From Oasisia sp. SBJ-2009 (lineage: Eukaryota; Annelida; Polychaeta; Sabellida; Siboglinidae), in assembly GCA_964017155.1 (NCBI GenBank), contig OZ024862.1:35353690-35417689 (forward strand): 64,000 nucleotides of DNA, in the 5' to 3' direction. Every line of letters begins with the position of its first letter. Within the stretch, counting starts at the first letter, position 1. The notes below the pieces were generated by a model that was given only the letters and a program-made list of their open reading frames with translations, was not told the origin of the DNA and did not search any database. Positions 12,571 to 25,293 of this stretch are shown piece after piece. A program made the translations under genes and the position numbers.

Positions 12571-12659
12571 AATGGTACGCCCAGTCACATAACGAACGGG
12601 ACCCACACCCGCAGGCAAACACCCTCGCGAATAATTTTTTATATTTCAAGTGCTGTAAA

Positions 12660-12697
12660 CGCACGTAAGCACGTACGCACGCATACACACAAACGCA

Positions 12698-12795
<98 letters not shown>
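12660..12795. repeat. (ACGC)n and (AC)n microsatellite
   Basis: Several ACGC units lead into about 40 AC dinucleotides. A low-complexity Cys-Val frame on the minus strand is an artefact. Confidence 0.97.
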
Positions 12796-12796
<1 letters not shown>

Positions 12797-12799
12797 GCG

Positions 12800-13425
12800 C
12801 AGCATATATTGGTGTTTCTATAGCAACGATGTGGACAGTGACAGAGTGTGCATACGCATTGTCAGAGAACGCATGCACCTTTGCAACTTTTTTTTATATA
12901 CTTCGCTTCGATTACCCATCTTTAGATGATGAAACCATTGATGTTGTACTCTCTGTGTTGGTAAACGACGGATGAGCGAGCTACGATTACACAGACTCCG
13001 CAACGAGGCGCCACTGTTTCTCGCTTCCACCAGGGCATGGGGATTATGCAATTATCACCATTTATCATATATTATTACAAAATAATGCCATAGAGTTTGA
13101 CAGTTAGAGTACAACGGGGAACTGTAGGTCGTATACCGGTGCTCTCTAGATGCAGGCATCGTATACACATGTCTCTAGTTGTTAATAGAATTGGTGCTCT
13201 CTGGAAAATGGTTCTCTAGAGACTCCCGTGTTTAGTTTTCTCTAGACTGGCATTACATGTCGGGCCGAATGGTGGGAATTATCTTGATTTTGTCGAAATG
13301 TTTACTGTTTATATATTTTATTTAGTTAAATGTGCCTTCAGTTGACCGCCGCTCTGGTCGAATGGTGGCCCGGAGGTTTGAGATATCTCACTACCACTGT
13401 GTAGACTGTAGCCGTTTGTATCTCC
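12800..13425. other. Gene-free stretch between arrays
   Basis: Nothing recognisable as coding. CTCTCTAGA-like words recur at 13,141-13,250 without forming a clear array. Confidence 0.35.
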
Positions 13426-14425
13426 TGCCAGGACACACTTGTATCTCCTGCCAGGACACACTTGTATCTCCTGCCAGGACACACTTGTATCTCCTGCCAG
13501 GACACACTTGTATCTCCCGCCAGGACACACTTGTATCTCCTGCCAGGACACACTTGTATCTCCTGTTAGGACACACTTGTATCTCCTGCCAGGACACACT
13601 TGTATCTCCTGCCAGGACACACTTGTATCTCCTGCCAGGACACACTTGTATCTCCTGCCAGGACACACTTGTATCTCCTGCCAGGACACACTTGTATCTC
13701 CCGCCAGGACACACTTGTATCTCCTGCCAGGACACACTTGTATCTCCTGTTAGGACACACTTGTATCTCCTGCCAGGACACACTTGTATCTCCTGTCAGG
13801 ACACACTTGTATCTCCTGTCAGGACACACTTGTATCTCCTGTCAGGACACACTTGTATCTCCTGTCAGGACACACTTGTATCTCCTGCCAGGACACACTT
13901 GTATCTCCTGCCAGGACACACTTGTATCTCCTGTCAGGACACACTTATATCTCCTGTCAGGACACACTTGTATCTCCTGCCAGGACACACTTGTATCTCC
14001 TGCCAGGACACACTTGTATCTCCTGCCACGACACACTTCTATCTCCTGTCAGGACACACTTGTATCTCCTGTCAGGACACACTTGTATCTCCTGTCAGGA
14101 CACACTTGTATCTCCTGTCAGGACACACTTGTATCTCCTGTCAGGACACACTTGTATCTCCTGTCAGGACACACTTGTATCTCCTGTCAGGACACACTTG
14201 TATCTCCTGTCAGGACACACTAGTATCTCCTGCCAGGACACACTTGTATCTCCTGCCAGGACACACTTGTATCTCCTGTCAGGACACACTTGTATCTCCT
14301 GTCAGGACACACTTGTATCTCCTGTCAGGACACACTTGTATCTCCTGCCAGGACACACTTGTATCTCCTGCCAGGACACACTTGTATCTCCTGTCAGGAC
14401 ACACTTGTATCTCCTGTCAGGACAC
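13426..14425. repeat. Minisatellite, 23-bp unit, about 43 copies
   Basis: The unit is CTTGTATCTCCTGYCAGGACACA with a polymorphic CC/TC/TT position at the centre. Two unit types, TGCCAGG and TGTCAGG, occur in blocks: mostly CC in the first third, mostly TC later, CC again near 14,230-14,270 and 14,340-14,390. The long frames here (for example a 395-codon one on plus) are periodic at 23 residues because 23 is not a multiple of 3, so they are not a protein. Confidence 0.97.
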
Positions 14426-14427
14426 AC

Positions 14428-14700
14428 GGTTGATTCAGTCGGCGGTCAGTGAGTCGGTTGTCGGGGGGTCAGTGAGTCGGTTGTCGGCGGTCAGTGAGTC
14501 GGTTGTCGGCGGTCAGTGAGTCGGTTGTCGGCGGTAAGTGAGTCGGTTGTCGGCGGTCAGTGAGTCCGTTGTCGGCGGTCAGTGAGTCCGTTATCGGCGG
14601 TCAGTGAGTCCGTTGTCGGCGGTCAGTGAGTCCGTTGTCGGTGGTCAGTGAGTCCGTTGTCGGCGGTCAGTGAGTCCGTTATCGGCGATAACTGAGTCCA
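14428..14700. repeat. Minisatellite, 22-bp unit, about 12 copies
   Basis: The unit is CGGTTGTCGGCGGTCAGTGAGT. It starts directly after the 23-bp array. CGGTTGTC becomes CCGTTGTC in the right half, a simple sign of stepwise spread of a variant. Confidence 0.95.
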
Positions 14701-15635
14701 TTGGGTAGAGACCCTTAGACCAAGAAACCAACGGTTATCTTCAGATCACATTCTTGACATTAGTTGGTAGCCAGGAAGAAAAAGATGCCAAACTGTGACG
14801 TCAGTTTTAGCACTGGGAAAAACCGACGATACGCTCCAAATCTATTCACTCCGTCATAGTCGCCAGAGTGATTAGATTTTATGCTCGGCATTAAAATTTT
14901 GAGTTTGAAATAAGTGTATCCTGTAATAACAAAAAAGCATTTCGTAGGTATTAATTATGACATTTTGCAAAGTAACCGCCCCCACAGTTCGTTGCTCTAC
15001 ACAAGGTAGCGGGCATTACGTGCCAGGGTCCGCGCGTGCTTTCCGCAGTTGCTGGACGTCACGGTTTACGTGGCCGACAACCGATTTACCTTATGAAGGA
15101 GGCGAGAAATTCCGACATTTGCGTGCGAAAACGAATTGGCACACCTCTCTGTCGATTGGTTTTAAATTTATAACTTGACGCCCGCGGTGGAAACGGTTAT
15201 CATAATTAACATGCATAATTAACATGCATAATTAATATACATACATACACGCGCGCACGCACGCTCCACACATACGCTCCACACACACGCACACATGCGG
15301 GCACGCACGCACGCACGCGCGCACGCACGCACACACGATTATAGTTCTTACAATTTGGGTCGAATGCATATTTAAAACAAACAAAAAACGCACCACAAAT
15401 ACATTCACCTCGAGTAAAACGCTCCACGAACTAAAAATATTATTCTCCATAAAATGTAGACGAAATCGCATACGGATGTGGCAGGCGGAATAGGGAATAC
15501 CTATGCGTGACGTCACGTTTTGGTTAGTCTTGCGGCGTTTCCGGTTTGTCCAACAGTGTCAGGCCGTCACACGGGGTCTGTGTGAAAAAGCGCCAGGACA
15601 ACACCATCCTTACTTAGGGTTCGTAGAAAAAACAT
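14701..15635. other. Gene-free stretch with short repeats
   Basis: It contains a triplicated CATAATTAACATG-like word at ~15,200-15,236 and CGCACGCA-rich microsatellite sequence at 15,246-15,335. No coding sequence is recognised. Confidence 0.4.
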
Positions 15636-15639
15636 CCTC

Positions 15640-15965
15640 GGGCGCCAGGCGTCGCTGCTGTTGATTACGTCAGTACCAGCCAGCAGTACCCCTGGCTGGT
15701 CCGTTTGCAAAACTCTGAAATTAAATCGCCCATCAGCAGTGCGGTTGACCTCCGGTTCTATGATGAATTTGTGTGGTTTCAGTCACACGCTGCTCATGTT
15801 ACAATACCCAAAACCCTTTAGCTGATCGTGCGATTGGACGAGCGGGTCTTTATGCTGGGGTTCCCATAATATATATTTTTATCCATCATCAAATTGGGGT
15901 TGGCGTGGATGTTTGCGCTAATCACACGGCTGACGCAGTCGCGACTGGTGAAGTCAATTGCTAGT
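15640..15965 (+). mobile_element. Dispersed ~330-bp repeat, copy 1
   Basis: It shares start (GCGCCAGG-GTCGCTGCTG), middle (CAGTCACACGCTGCTC..GTTACA) and end (GACGCAGTCGCGACTGGTGAAGTCAATTGC) blocks with the copy at 16.51-16.83 kb, and in reverse orientation with 50.47-50.80 kb. I see no terminal inverted repeats, A/B boxes or coding sequence, so its class is unknown. The phrase 'mobile element' is inferred from its dispersal in three places. Confidence 0.65.
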
Positions 15966-16507
15966 TCACTCTCGCAGTTCGCGGACGAGGTCAGCTAGTT
16001 TGACACGGCAGACAGCCGTTGATTCCGGGGACGAGGCAGAGCGAACAACACCGGCTGGGCTGGCCACAAGTCTTGACGACCGAGCCTCGTAACGAGGACC
16101 GTAATGAGGAACAAAGGCGTCAATTTGCAACGCGCCCGACAACTCCCCAAGCGCCGAGCGCGCGCACGCCATCGTCAGCAGACGACTTCCGGTGTATTGA
16201 TTGCCGCGCGCGCTCGACGACGTCACGGCTCGCGCGCCCGTCCTTCCAATTACCTGGGCGCCTCGGCGGCAGCGGCGTCGTGCCTTCCATATTGTGTAAT
16301 CTATCCGGGCATTAATTGATTTTGCCGCGCCGCCGCGAAATTACGCTTCCTTTCAAGCCTGGCGGCGCGGCCTGCAAATTTGTTGCCCGACGCCGAAAAT
16401 GGAACCGGTTGCCGAGTGATGATGGCGGTCAGTCGATTCGGAGGGCGTGCGCACGTGCGCCGTCCCACGTACGGCCTGTCACATGGCGGCCTTATACACC
16501 CATCGTC
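15966..16507. other. CpG-rich spacer between the two repeat copies
   Basis: Dense in CpG, with short unrecognised frames on both strands. No family resemblance was found. Confidence 0.35.
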
Positions 16508-16835
16508 GCGCGCCAGGGGTCGCTGCTGATGGTTACGTCAGTACCAGACAGCAGTAAACATGGCTGGTCCCTTAGGAAAACTCTGAAGAAAAGGTCGGGC
16601 AATGACATCGCCTCCAGGAGTGTGGTCGGTCTCCGATCGAGTGATATAGTTTCGCGTGAATTCAGCCACACGCTGCTCTTGTTACATGCAATGTTTGGGA
16701 TGTAGAAGCAAATATTTCGAATAAACAAAGCGGTGCAGCAGCTCGTGTGCGTCCGTCTTCGTATTGGGGCGTGTATTTGCGATGTTCTCACGGTTGATTC
16801 AGTCGTGACTGGCGAAGTGAATTGCATGTACGACT
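16508..16835 (+). mobile_element. Dispersed ~330-bp repeat, copy 2
   Basis: Same family and order of blocks as copy 1: GCGCCAGGGGTCGCTGCTGA at the left, TCAGCCACACGCTGCTCTTG in the middle, and GACTGGCGAAGTGAATTGCA at the right. It is diverged from copy 1 at many positions and lies ~0.54 kb downstream of it in the same orientation. Confidence 0.65.
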
Positions 16836-16839
16836 CAGC

Positions 16840-18100
16840 TAAATTCTACACTTTGCATAGGAGATCAGCAACAACAACAACTACTACTACTAGACTACAG
16901 CATCGTACTTTCAGTCGAGAGAACCAGGGTTCTAATCACGTGCCGCTGTTACGATCCCGCGCTATGCGAACATTTACTTCACGTCACATATACACTAACT
17001 TTACTTAATATTAAACGTATCGAATTTGTAAATTACCGTCGAAGTCCGCGAACACTGCTCCTATGTGTGCCTCTGTAGTCGATATATTGAAGAAATCGTG
17101 GTGGATTGCTGGTACAAAACACGTCTACCGTCATAGACTGGTTGTGACGTAGAAACAATGCACGTCACGTGATGACCCTCTCGCACTGTTTAAATTGAAT
17201 TGAAATTTATTTTCAACAACAACAACAACAACAACAACTACTACATTATAAATACAGTGCATACAATACAAATTGTTGAAAAAAAGGGTAAAAGAAGTAC
17301 AATACTTATCATGTTTACCCTTATAAATTCTTAATTTCATACATAAAGCATCTGAACAGTGCAATAGAATGTGCGACAACACTATTTACGTGTAACCATA
17401 CATTTAATAAAAAAAAGACATTGTGACATTTGTTGAAAAGAAAAAAACTTTTACAACAATAAACAAACTGAATGTTTAATTTTGTTATATAATTTGTTAG
17501 CAAAAAATGGTCTAGGACTCTTAACACATAATTATTCAACAGTCTATTTGTGTAACACTTTTTAAATCGAACATTATTCTAAAAACATTGAAATTATATT
17601 TGTTTATAACGTATACATTAATTATTAAAAAAACTAGACACATAAAGATAACCCATCAACGTCCGCGGAGTACCTTCTCTCATAGAAACGGATGCAGTGA
17701 CGTCACTACTCGGTTTATTTTGCTTTCGCGTCATAAAACATGGCTAGAAAAAATAGGGGCGTATTGCAGGCTACCACTGTGCCCTTTTCTTGTCATAGCC
17801 ATTTTTCAGGGCGCCATAAATCCTTGGTCTGTTTGCCAACAATGCCTCGGAATAGATTCAACCACCCGAGACGGATTCTCTCGCCCAAACAACTGCTGCG
17901 ATGATTTGGAATAATAAATTATTAAGTCTACGGGGTGCATGGCACTGTTGATTTATGAAGACTTACAAAACTTACCAGTCGAGTAACTACAGTTGTTGTA
18001 AATTAGAACACTACGGTGTTCTACAAGTCAAGAATTCTTTTATTAAGGACGCGTGAATGCGATGTGTGCAGTCGGACACAGTACAGTGTACATCATCACA
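16840..18100. other. Gene-free stretch
   Basis: It holds a (CAA)n/(ACT)n patch at ~16,869-16,895 and a (CAA)n tract at 17,215-17,240. The GAATTGAAATTTATTTTCAACAAC block at ~17,197 looks like a retroelement 3' tail on the minus strand. No gene was recognised. Confidence 0.35.
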
Positions 18101-18105
18101 CAACC

Positions 18106-18440
18106 TCACCACCTCCATCATTCGACCCTCACCACCTCATCATTTCCATCACACACACTCACTACCTCCATCATTCGACCCTCACCACCTCATCATTTCC
18201 ATCACACACACTCACCACCTCCATCATTCGACCCTCACCACCTCATCATTTCCATCACACACACTCACCACCTCCATCATTCGACCCTCACCACCTCATC
18301 ATTTCCATCACACACACTCACCACCTCCATCATTCGACCCTCACCACCTCATCATCTCCATCACACACCCTCGACTCTCACCACCTCCATCACACACCCT
18401 CACCACCTCCATCATTCGACCATCACCCCCTCCATCACGG
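18106..18440. repeat. Minisatellite, 53-bp unit, about 6 copies
   Basis: Units starting TCACCACCTCCATCATTCGA recur at 53-bp spacing (18,106, 18,159, …), then decay after ~18,350. His/Ser/Pro-rich open frames over the array are repeat artefacts. Confidence 0.93.
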
Positions 18441-18559
18441 ACTAACGCCACACATGCACACGAGTCACATGCACATCGTATTATTTATGAACAAAATGGC
18501 ACGCCATGTCTTTGTAGACCAGAAACGTATGTCTAATGCAGAACATAAGATAGGTAACT

Positions 18560-19560
18560 TGTATGTACAATAAAATAAACGATAAGTAATCTTAACTTAC
18601 AAACAACAGTTTGTATATAATAATTATTGATAACGCGTACGCAGTCAATTTAACATTTTGGTTCTCGACACGGGTTATGTTCCAGGTTGTGGGTATGTGA
18701 CAAACAGTGGCGCCACACAGCGGTAAATCATTAATTGATGGTACAAATATAGTAAGCAATGGTGACATCTAGCGACCATAAAATCAAACTTTAACGGTCG
18801 CGAAAGATCGGATAATTCACAAACAATGCCGAACTATTTATGAATATTTATATTCTAAATACATTACATATAACAGCGAATTAAATCAATTGTTGTTCAT
18901 AAGTGCAGCATGTTAATAAACTGTAAATAACAGACAATCAGTTTAAACGTAGCCATATTATATACCGGTGAAGCCACTAATCAACGTTTTGTGCTGTTTT
19001 CACAAAAATGTTTGCTGAGTAGATTTGTCCACGATAACTTACATACTAAATATTTAACACATATAGCAGTATATATAGCTCTACCATTTTAGTTTTGAGG
19101 AATTTCGATTTGAACTGATAAAATGATTTTAATAGGTTTGATGATTTCACCAAAACTAAATAAAAATTACACACAAGAGCTGTCAATTATACGTACATGT
19201 AATTTTGAATGTGTGCGGTACTATTAATAAACTACACATGTTGGTTGAGATCGTGTTGAAATAATTACAAAATAATCTTGCGAGAAAGTTACTAAAGCAT
19301 GTTTCACCAACAACAAAATTAAATGTCATCTCTACTAATAATAGAGTTCAGCCAAACACCTAAACAACAGCATCTCAGTAATACCAAAGCAATCAGTGAA
19401 GACATTTATAGGATGTAACTGCTTCAGTATCAGTGTCATCATCAGTGATTCACTAAGCTGTCTCTCATCATCATTCAATTACTAGGAACTGCATTTAGTT
19501 CCAGTAATGTCTGCAGTGCTGAAAACTGCGCTTAGCTTCAGTGATAGCTGCCTTTGGTGC
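18560..19560. other. AT-rich gene-free stretch downstream of POLR2D
   Basis: No coding signal was seen. Near 19,420-19,460 a CATCATCAGTGATTCA block resembles, in reverse, the end of the frame at 8.9-9.2 kb. Confidence 0.35.
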
Positions 19561-19569
19561 CGGGAAATG

Positions 19570-19575
19570 TTTATT
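19570..19575 (-). terminator. AATAAA polyadenylation signal of POLR2D
   Basis: The minus strand reads AATAAA 59 nt after the POLR2D stop codon, a normal distance for a short 3' UTR. Confidence 0.6.
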
Positions 19576-19633
19576 TCCAACGGTATTGGCCTTGAACGTT
19601 GAAAGCTGTATTTAGCTGCAGTGACAGCGGCCT

Positions 19634-21049
19634 TCAGTACTGGAAGCTGCGCCTTGTCTGTATGTCATCCAGGATCTGCTGCATCTCGTCGTCTTCAAAT
19701 CGGCCTTCCAGACTGAAATAACAACACGTTAAGGCTATTATTCAAACTTGGTCAACCAAAATGTTTAACATACCACTGGGGATGCACATCTCCCAAGTTT
19801 CACTGGATGTCAGATACTGCGAACTCAACATCTGACTACACCGGCTGATTTTTAACATATTTGCCTCAAATTATTACATAAAATTCACTAATAAGTATTA
19901 CATTTAAAAGTTCATGTCATATTATTTTATTACATTTGCAAGCATTTCCGGTACTCACAACTGCATTATTTTTTATAATCGGAACAACAAAATTATTGCT
20001 AAGGCACTGACCAAAAACTGTGAAAATCACCAGTTTTGGGTCTGTGGAATTGATTCAAACAGATTTAGATGTCTTGTACATAGTGGTAATATCTTAAGAC
20101 ATGTCTATCCTACATATATCCTCAACAGTTTCAGAGATATGACAGCTAACAGCAGATTCAGAGTAATGCGATGAGTCTGTTGGACCTCCGGGCCGATGGT
20201 CTAAAAATATATTTTATCCCGGTCATCTTTGATGTCATCTGCCATGGTATGAAACCTGATACTATACAAATGATATTCTGAACCATCATGGCAAGAGCAT
20301 AACCTGGCTCTAGGCAATAACATCAAGCCAAGTCTGTGACCCACCACCGGCAGTTGCTGGATGCATGTTAACCAATTAAAGCTAAGCATAATTACTACAC
20401 TACCTAGTAATTGTTAATAAACCGAAAACACCAGTCACATGTGATAATATTATGAACATAACACATTTTTATTGAATTCATGTTTCTGTGTATACCTGGG
20501 TATCAATGCTTTGGCCTCCTCTGCTGTCTCGGGGCAAAGGTTCGCCAGTGACGCCAGCTCAAACTTATGCAGCTTCTTCTGCATAAGCAAGCTGAAAACA
20601 CATGGAATCGACATAAAAACACATGTTTATTCTTCATGAACGACACAGTATCCACATTTGTGAAGAATTCACTCAAATTCACACGTATCCACCAATAAAG
20701 AGTTAGACCACCGTCAACACATTCAATGAGGTCCTACCTTCGCACAGCTCCGATGGTTTCTTTATTCTTGAACTTGGTGAAGCGACTGGTATAGTTGAGT
20801 GTCTTGACGAAGACCTCCGGAAGTTCCTGTTCCTCTTCCGCGCTCTCATTCTGCTGTTTCCTGCAACACAACCTCACCTTCAGACGTACATTCATATGTG
20901 GACGAAACATGTTTTGCTAACACAGCAAAAAATATCTTAATCACATCAGTTCACTACTGAAGATTACTGAATAAATTGATAAATGTAACAATTAACACAG
21001 CAAGATCTATATATGTCAGAACATAACATACCTTGGAGTTATCAATTCA

Positions 21050-21080
<31 letters not shown>

Positions 21081-22242
21081 CATTGAGGTCAAAACAAAGA
21101 GTTTACCAAACCCAAAAATAGGATTCAATACAACTGAATATTGTAGGCAATAAATTATTTGGCATAAGTATAAAAAATTACATTCGTACATAGCATTCGT
21201 ATTTTTTTGTAAAAGATAGTAGATGGCACAGTGGTAGGGCACCCAAGTTATACCTGTGTTCCAGTAACATCTGTACTTCAGAGATCAATAGTGTTTCAGC
21301 ATTCTCAAATTCTGCAAGCAAATGAGCATTACATAACTGACACATGTAACACTACCAGCACACTGGTGAACATTTGTATGATGAATCACTGTAAATAGTG
21401 AGTAGTCTGGCATTCTGCTGATATATATATATGTACTGAGGTATCGTATTTATGTGAACAATTGCACCGATTATTACAACATGACACAATGTCATACAAT
21501 AATTGTATGACACTGTAGTGCATGTGATGATAACAACTGACCAGATTGACCCAAATTCTACACGCAAGTACTGAACAAGTTGTAATTTTAGTCAGCTAAA
21601 ACATTACAGGTACTTTTACAGTTTAAGTTCACATTAAAAACATGAAAACAGCCACTTACAGTCATAAATTTCACATCATGCATCTACCACACCGATATTA
21701 CAAGTGTACACGTGTTGTGTGCTTTATTGATCAACATGAAGAAGAAATTCATTCGTTTTTGCGTGTAAACTTTAGTTTCACAGGAAACTTGTGGCGCTAC
21801 TTGAGGCAAATTTAGAATTCATTGAACTCTGCTCTTGAGATGTTTCATTTATTGTTTGTTCTGGTGTGGAAGAAGGTTTAGGGTTACTTTTTCGAATTGC
21901 GCATCTATGCGAAACTGCAAAAGTACCAAAATCCAATAGTTCATCTCGTCATCAGTATATCTATAACAATAAATTAAGACATTCCTAGATTAGTAATTGA
22001 AATTGATTTGTGATCGTCAAATCATAATAGATTGTGCTTCGAGTTTGAGCGATAATAGGAATCAGTTACTGAAAATCATAAACGTTTGGCTAAAAGGAGG
22101 ACACTTTAAAAAAATGTTTTGATCCCAGCAATCAGAAACAATGTAAAGAGAAATATTTCAAAATACACAATGTGCAACCTTTTGGGAACGTAAGTTCCGA
22201 AGCATCCTCTTCTTGTTGTTCGTTCGGTATTGATGTCGCCAT
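19634..22242 (-). CDS. POLR2D: RNA polymerase II subunit RPB4 (POLR2D)
   Basis: Five exons on the minus strand: 22242-22179, 21311-21254, 20860-20738, 20591-20496 and 19712-19634 (stop). Phases agree at every join and give 139 residues, close to the ~142 of human POLR2D. Recognisable stretches are [81 protein letters not shown] and [23 protein letters not shown]4 pairs with RPB7 as the stalk of RNA polymerase II in the nucleus and acts in initiation, mRNA export and decay. All introns start GT and end AG; the exon 1 donor (AAAG|GTTGCA) is weak. Intron 1 is ~0.87 kb, the others are 0.15-0.8 kb. The ATG lies in a good context and there is no upstream in-frame alternative of note. Confidence 0.95.
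21049..21078. repeat. (TA)n microsatellite in POLR2D intron 2
   Basis: About 14 TA dinucleotides. Confidence 0.9.
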
Positions 22243-22487
22243 GATTTCGCTAAAAATTATCACCAGGGTGCGCTTTAGGAGGTTGAGAAATTACACTCGC
22301 CAGGGGGTGGTAGGTCAGATTTTTCAACTCTCGAGGTTTATAAAATTATACATTACTGTATTATTTTCGCGTTCCTGATAGACAATTGGTTAGTTGGCAT
22401 GTTTGTGTTTTTAAGATGGCAAGGAAGAAAGTTATACAATGTATACACAATAATTTATTATTATATAATTATATATTATAATATATG

Positions 22488-22518
<31 letters not shown>

Positions 22519-23880
22519 GTATATATATATAATGTTTATATATATATATATATAAATATAATTATATATATATGTTTATATATATATATAATGTGTATAT
22601 CTACATTATATAAACAGTTTTTTATATATATTTTAATATAATAATAAACGTTGACTATAATTTTGTGTGTAGAATCAACCAGTTCATTTGTTAATATATC
22701 TGAAATTTACAGAATCTGGTAATTTAACAGTAAACAAATCCATGACCAGTTACTTTAATCTTTGTCTTATATTAATTAATTGTGTATTAGGTATATTCTA
22801 GTTACCCATCCTTTCCTACAAAAACAGGCCAACCCTAATCTTTTTAACATATCTCGTCAATTAATGTCCTTTCTAAAGAGTGATCTTTTACTTTTTGACC
22901 ATGTGTGCTGAGACACTTAAAATGTACTAGCTGTCCCCAAACATATGTTACAAATAAAAAGATGTATTTAATATGAGAATCAATGAAATGCTTTAACAAA
23001 TTAATGGAAACTAATGGTAAATGACTCGCGCAGGCGCAGTATCATCATATGGATATTATTTAAACCCCGGGAAATGTATTTAATATGATCATCAAATGAA
23101 GTTGATAATAACGAGTCTAAAATAAAAAAAATAGGGATCTTGCGTTTTACCGGAAAGCGAGCACCCTAGGGAATTCTTATTTAGGCCTACGATACCAAAC
23201 GCAAACTTATCCGCATGAACAAAATAACGGTCAAAAATACACTGTTCGTCCGTCCTATAATATAATAGTTATAGTAATCTATAATATAATTGTAGATTAT
23301 AGTTATAATTGTCGTCGTCCTTTCACAAACAAAAAATAAAATAAACCAAATACACTTACAAAACACATGCACAAGATATATCCTTATTTATTCCTGAATT
23401 ACATGAATACGATTCATCACTGTTTGTTCCTCAGTTATCACATTGTGAGCATATCTTTGAGGTAGCAGTTTCTAGACTGTATGTACACTATACATCAAAC
23501 TCAATTACTGCGATAAGTGTAAGAACACTATGACCAACGTGTAGTAGCATCCACACTAATTACAGGTGCAGATGCCAAACAGAGAGTTTACTAAATAATG
23601 TACTTGCCGTGTTACATGTAACACCCTCACTGATGTTTAAATAGTATCAATTTCGACAACCTCTTCCTAACTGTTTCAGCTTGGAGCACTGCTGTGTGTT
23701 ATTTCCCAAGATGATGCATTCGGATCTTTGTGAAGCACAGCGAACAACACTTTATTAGAGCGAACAGATGGTTGTTGAAGCAGCTTGAATCAAACGTGAT
23801 CATTCAATGATTCAAACACATTAGCCTCAACACACTCCTGCAATACTACCCTAGCAATGGCACTGGACAGCCCTGGACCC
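22243..23880. other. AT-rich intergenic stretch upstream of POLR2D
   Basis: Contains long TA/TATATG runs at 22,440-22,635 and an ATTATAGTTATAATT-type inverted repeat around 23,255-23,310. No gene is recognised. The POLR2D promoter should lie in its first few hundred bases but no TATA box at a fixed position stands out. Confidence 0.45.
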
Positions 23881-23883
23881 TGG

Positions 23884-24425
23884 GGTAGCTTACCTGATGT
23901 CACTTTCAACATTCACTGGAATTACTTCAGTTTCAACACAGATTTTGTGAACACCTGGTGATGGGTAAATCAAGCCACCATTGTCTTTGAAGACAACAAA
24001 GGGTATGTGTGAGTGTGTGTTTTTGGATTCAGTCAGTGCACTAACACATTCAGGGCGACTGATCCATTTCACAACCATCTTCACAACATAGCCAGCAATG
24101 TATGAAATGGCTGCTTCTTTATACTCGGACAGCTCACTGACATTGGGGACATCTGCATAATCGTGATCCTGTTCTGCACTTCATGTATGCTACATCCATC
24201 CTCAACTGCATTCAGAATGCTGGTTTTGTTCTGTACAATGCAGTTGCCATGACCACCCTCAATCTGATGCCTCATCAGAAGCTGTTTATAGATGCTAATG
24301 AACTGGCTGGAAGTAGGGTTATTACTACATCCACCTGATGACCTAACAGCTGCAAAAAATAGATCTAGGTGATCCCAACTCATTTTATAAGTCAACAGGG
24401 ACGTCAATGGAGCAGGATGCTGTCA
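23884..24425 (-). pseudogene. P-element/THAP9-like transposase remnant
   Basis: On the minus strand the frame from ~24,425 reads LLTYKMSWDHLDLFFAAVRS and then GGCSNNPTSSQF..YKQLLM. This is the C-terminal block of P-element-type transposases (LLTYKLSQDHLE.FF..IR..GG.NNNPT…). A second frame then carries EAAISYIAGYVVKMVVKW and ISRPECVSAL, which is the next family block (YIAGYV… C..C..AL). The two blocks are in different frames, so a frameshift lies around 24,110-24,140. The N-terminal THAP domain and most of the catalytic core are absent. It is an inactive fragment between POLR2D and the acid phosphatase gene. Confidence 0.75.
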
Positions 24426-24429
24426 CTTG

Positions 24430-25234
24430 ACGCCACACTCCCCCACAGCCGCCATGTTGATGTATGCCACCTGCCATGGGTGGGAGTCCTACTCAGTTGT
24501 GTGTGTTTCAGGTCTATGTGTTGATATTGTAACGCACAACAATTCAATATTCAAATACAAACGTGCGGTATCGTCTATTCAGATAAAACCCACACTCTGC
24601 ACGCGTAGGAAGCGGGATGCTAATCCACATCAATGATGGCAGCTCAGCCTCAACGATATTGCTAGGATTGTAATTGTAAATGTTGGTTAATGCGATTTTA
24701 TATGATGTTTTTTAATACTAACTCACCTAATTATGTAGATTTCGGAGTTTAATTAACATAGTCAACATGATTAACACTGTTTCTGTGAAGTTCATGTAAA
24801 CGGTCCCAGATGCTTGACAACCCCCCGCCCCCGCTGGGTGCTCCCAGAGTTTTCCATCCTCTTTATATAAATGTGCTTAATCTCGGACAGCATGCCACAA
24901 CCCTAGCTGTCTTCCAAAAACCAATCACACACTTTCTGGAATCTTTATTATCCCAGGCTTCTAAATTCAAATATTGCCTGGTGTAATGCTGTAAAATAAT
25001 CCATGTGTATAAACGTAACAAAATAAAATAATCTCAATCAAGTTGTAATAATATATAACTTTTGAGCAATCTTTAAAGAAACACAACCTCCCTGTCTAGA
25101 ATATGCTTTACGGGTAATCTAACATCCAAAACACACACACACACATACATACACACACACACATGCATGCATGCACGCACGCACGCACTCATGCACACAT
25201 GTACACCCACATGCACACAAACACGCATACAAAT

Positions 25235-25293
<59 letters not shown>

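Noticed and set aside
12191..12805. 204-codon frame with Cys-Val and Arg-Pro-Ser-Val repeats
   Set aside because: It runs over (AC)n, (GGAC)n and (GGGA)n microsatellites.
13426..14425. CRISPR-like array
   Set aside because: Repeats are contiguous without unique spacers, and the DNA is eukaryotic. The same holds for the arrays at 26.1, 28.5, 35.3, 45.2 and 54.3 kb.
13332..14519. 395-codon frame with CISCQDTLVSP-type repeats
   Set aside because: The 23-residue periodicity equals three turns through a 23-bp unit in shifting frames. It is a minisatellite artefact.
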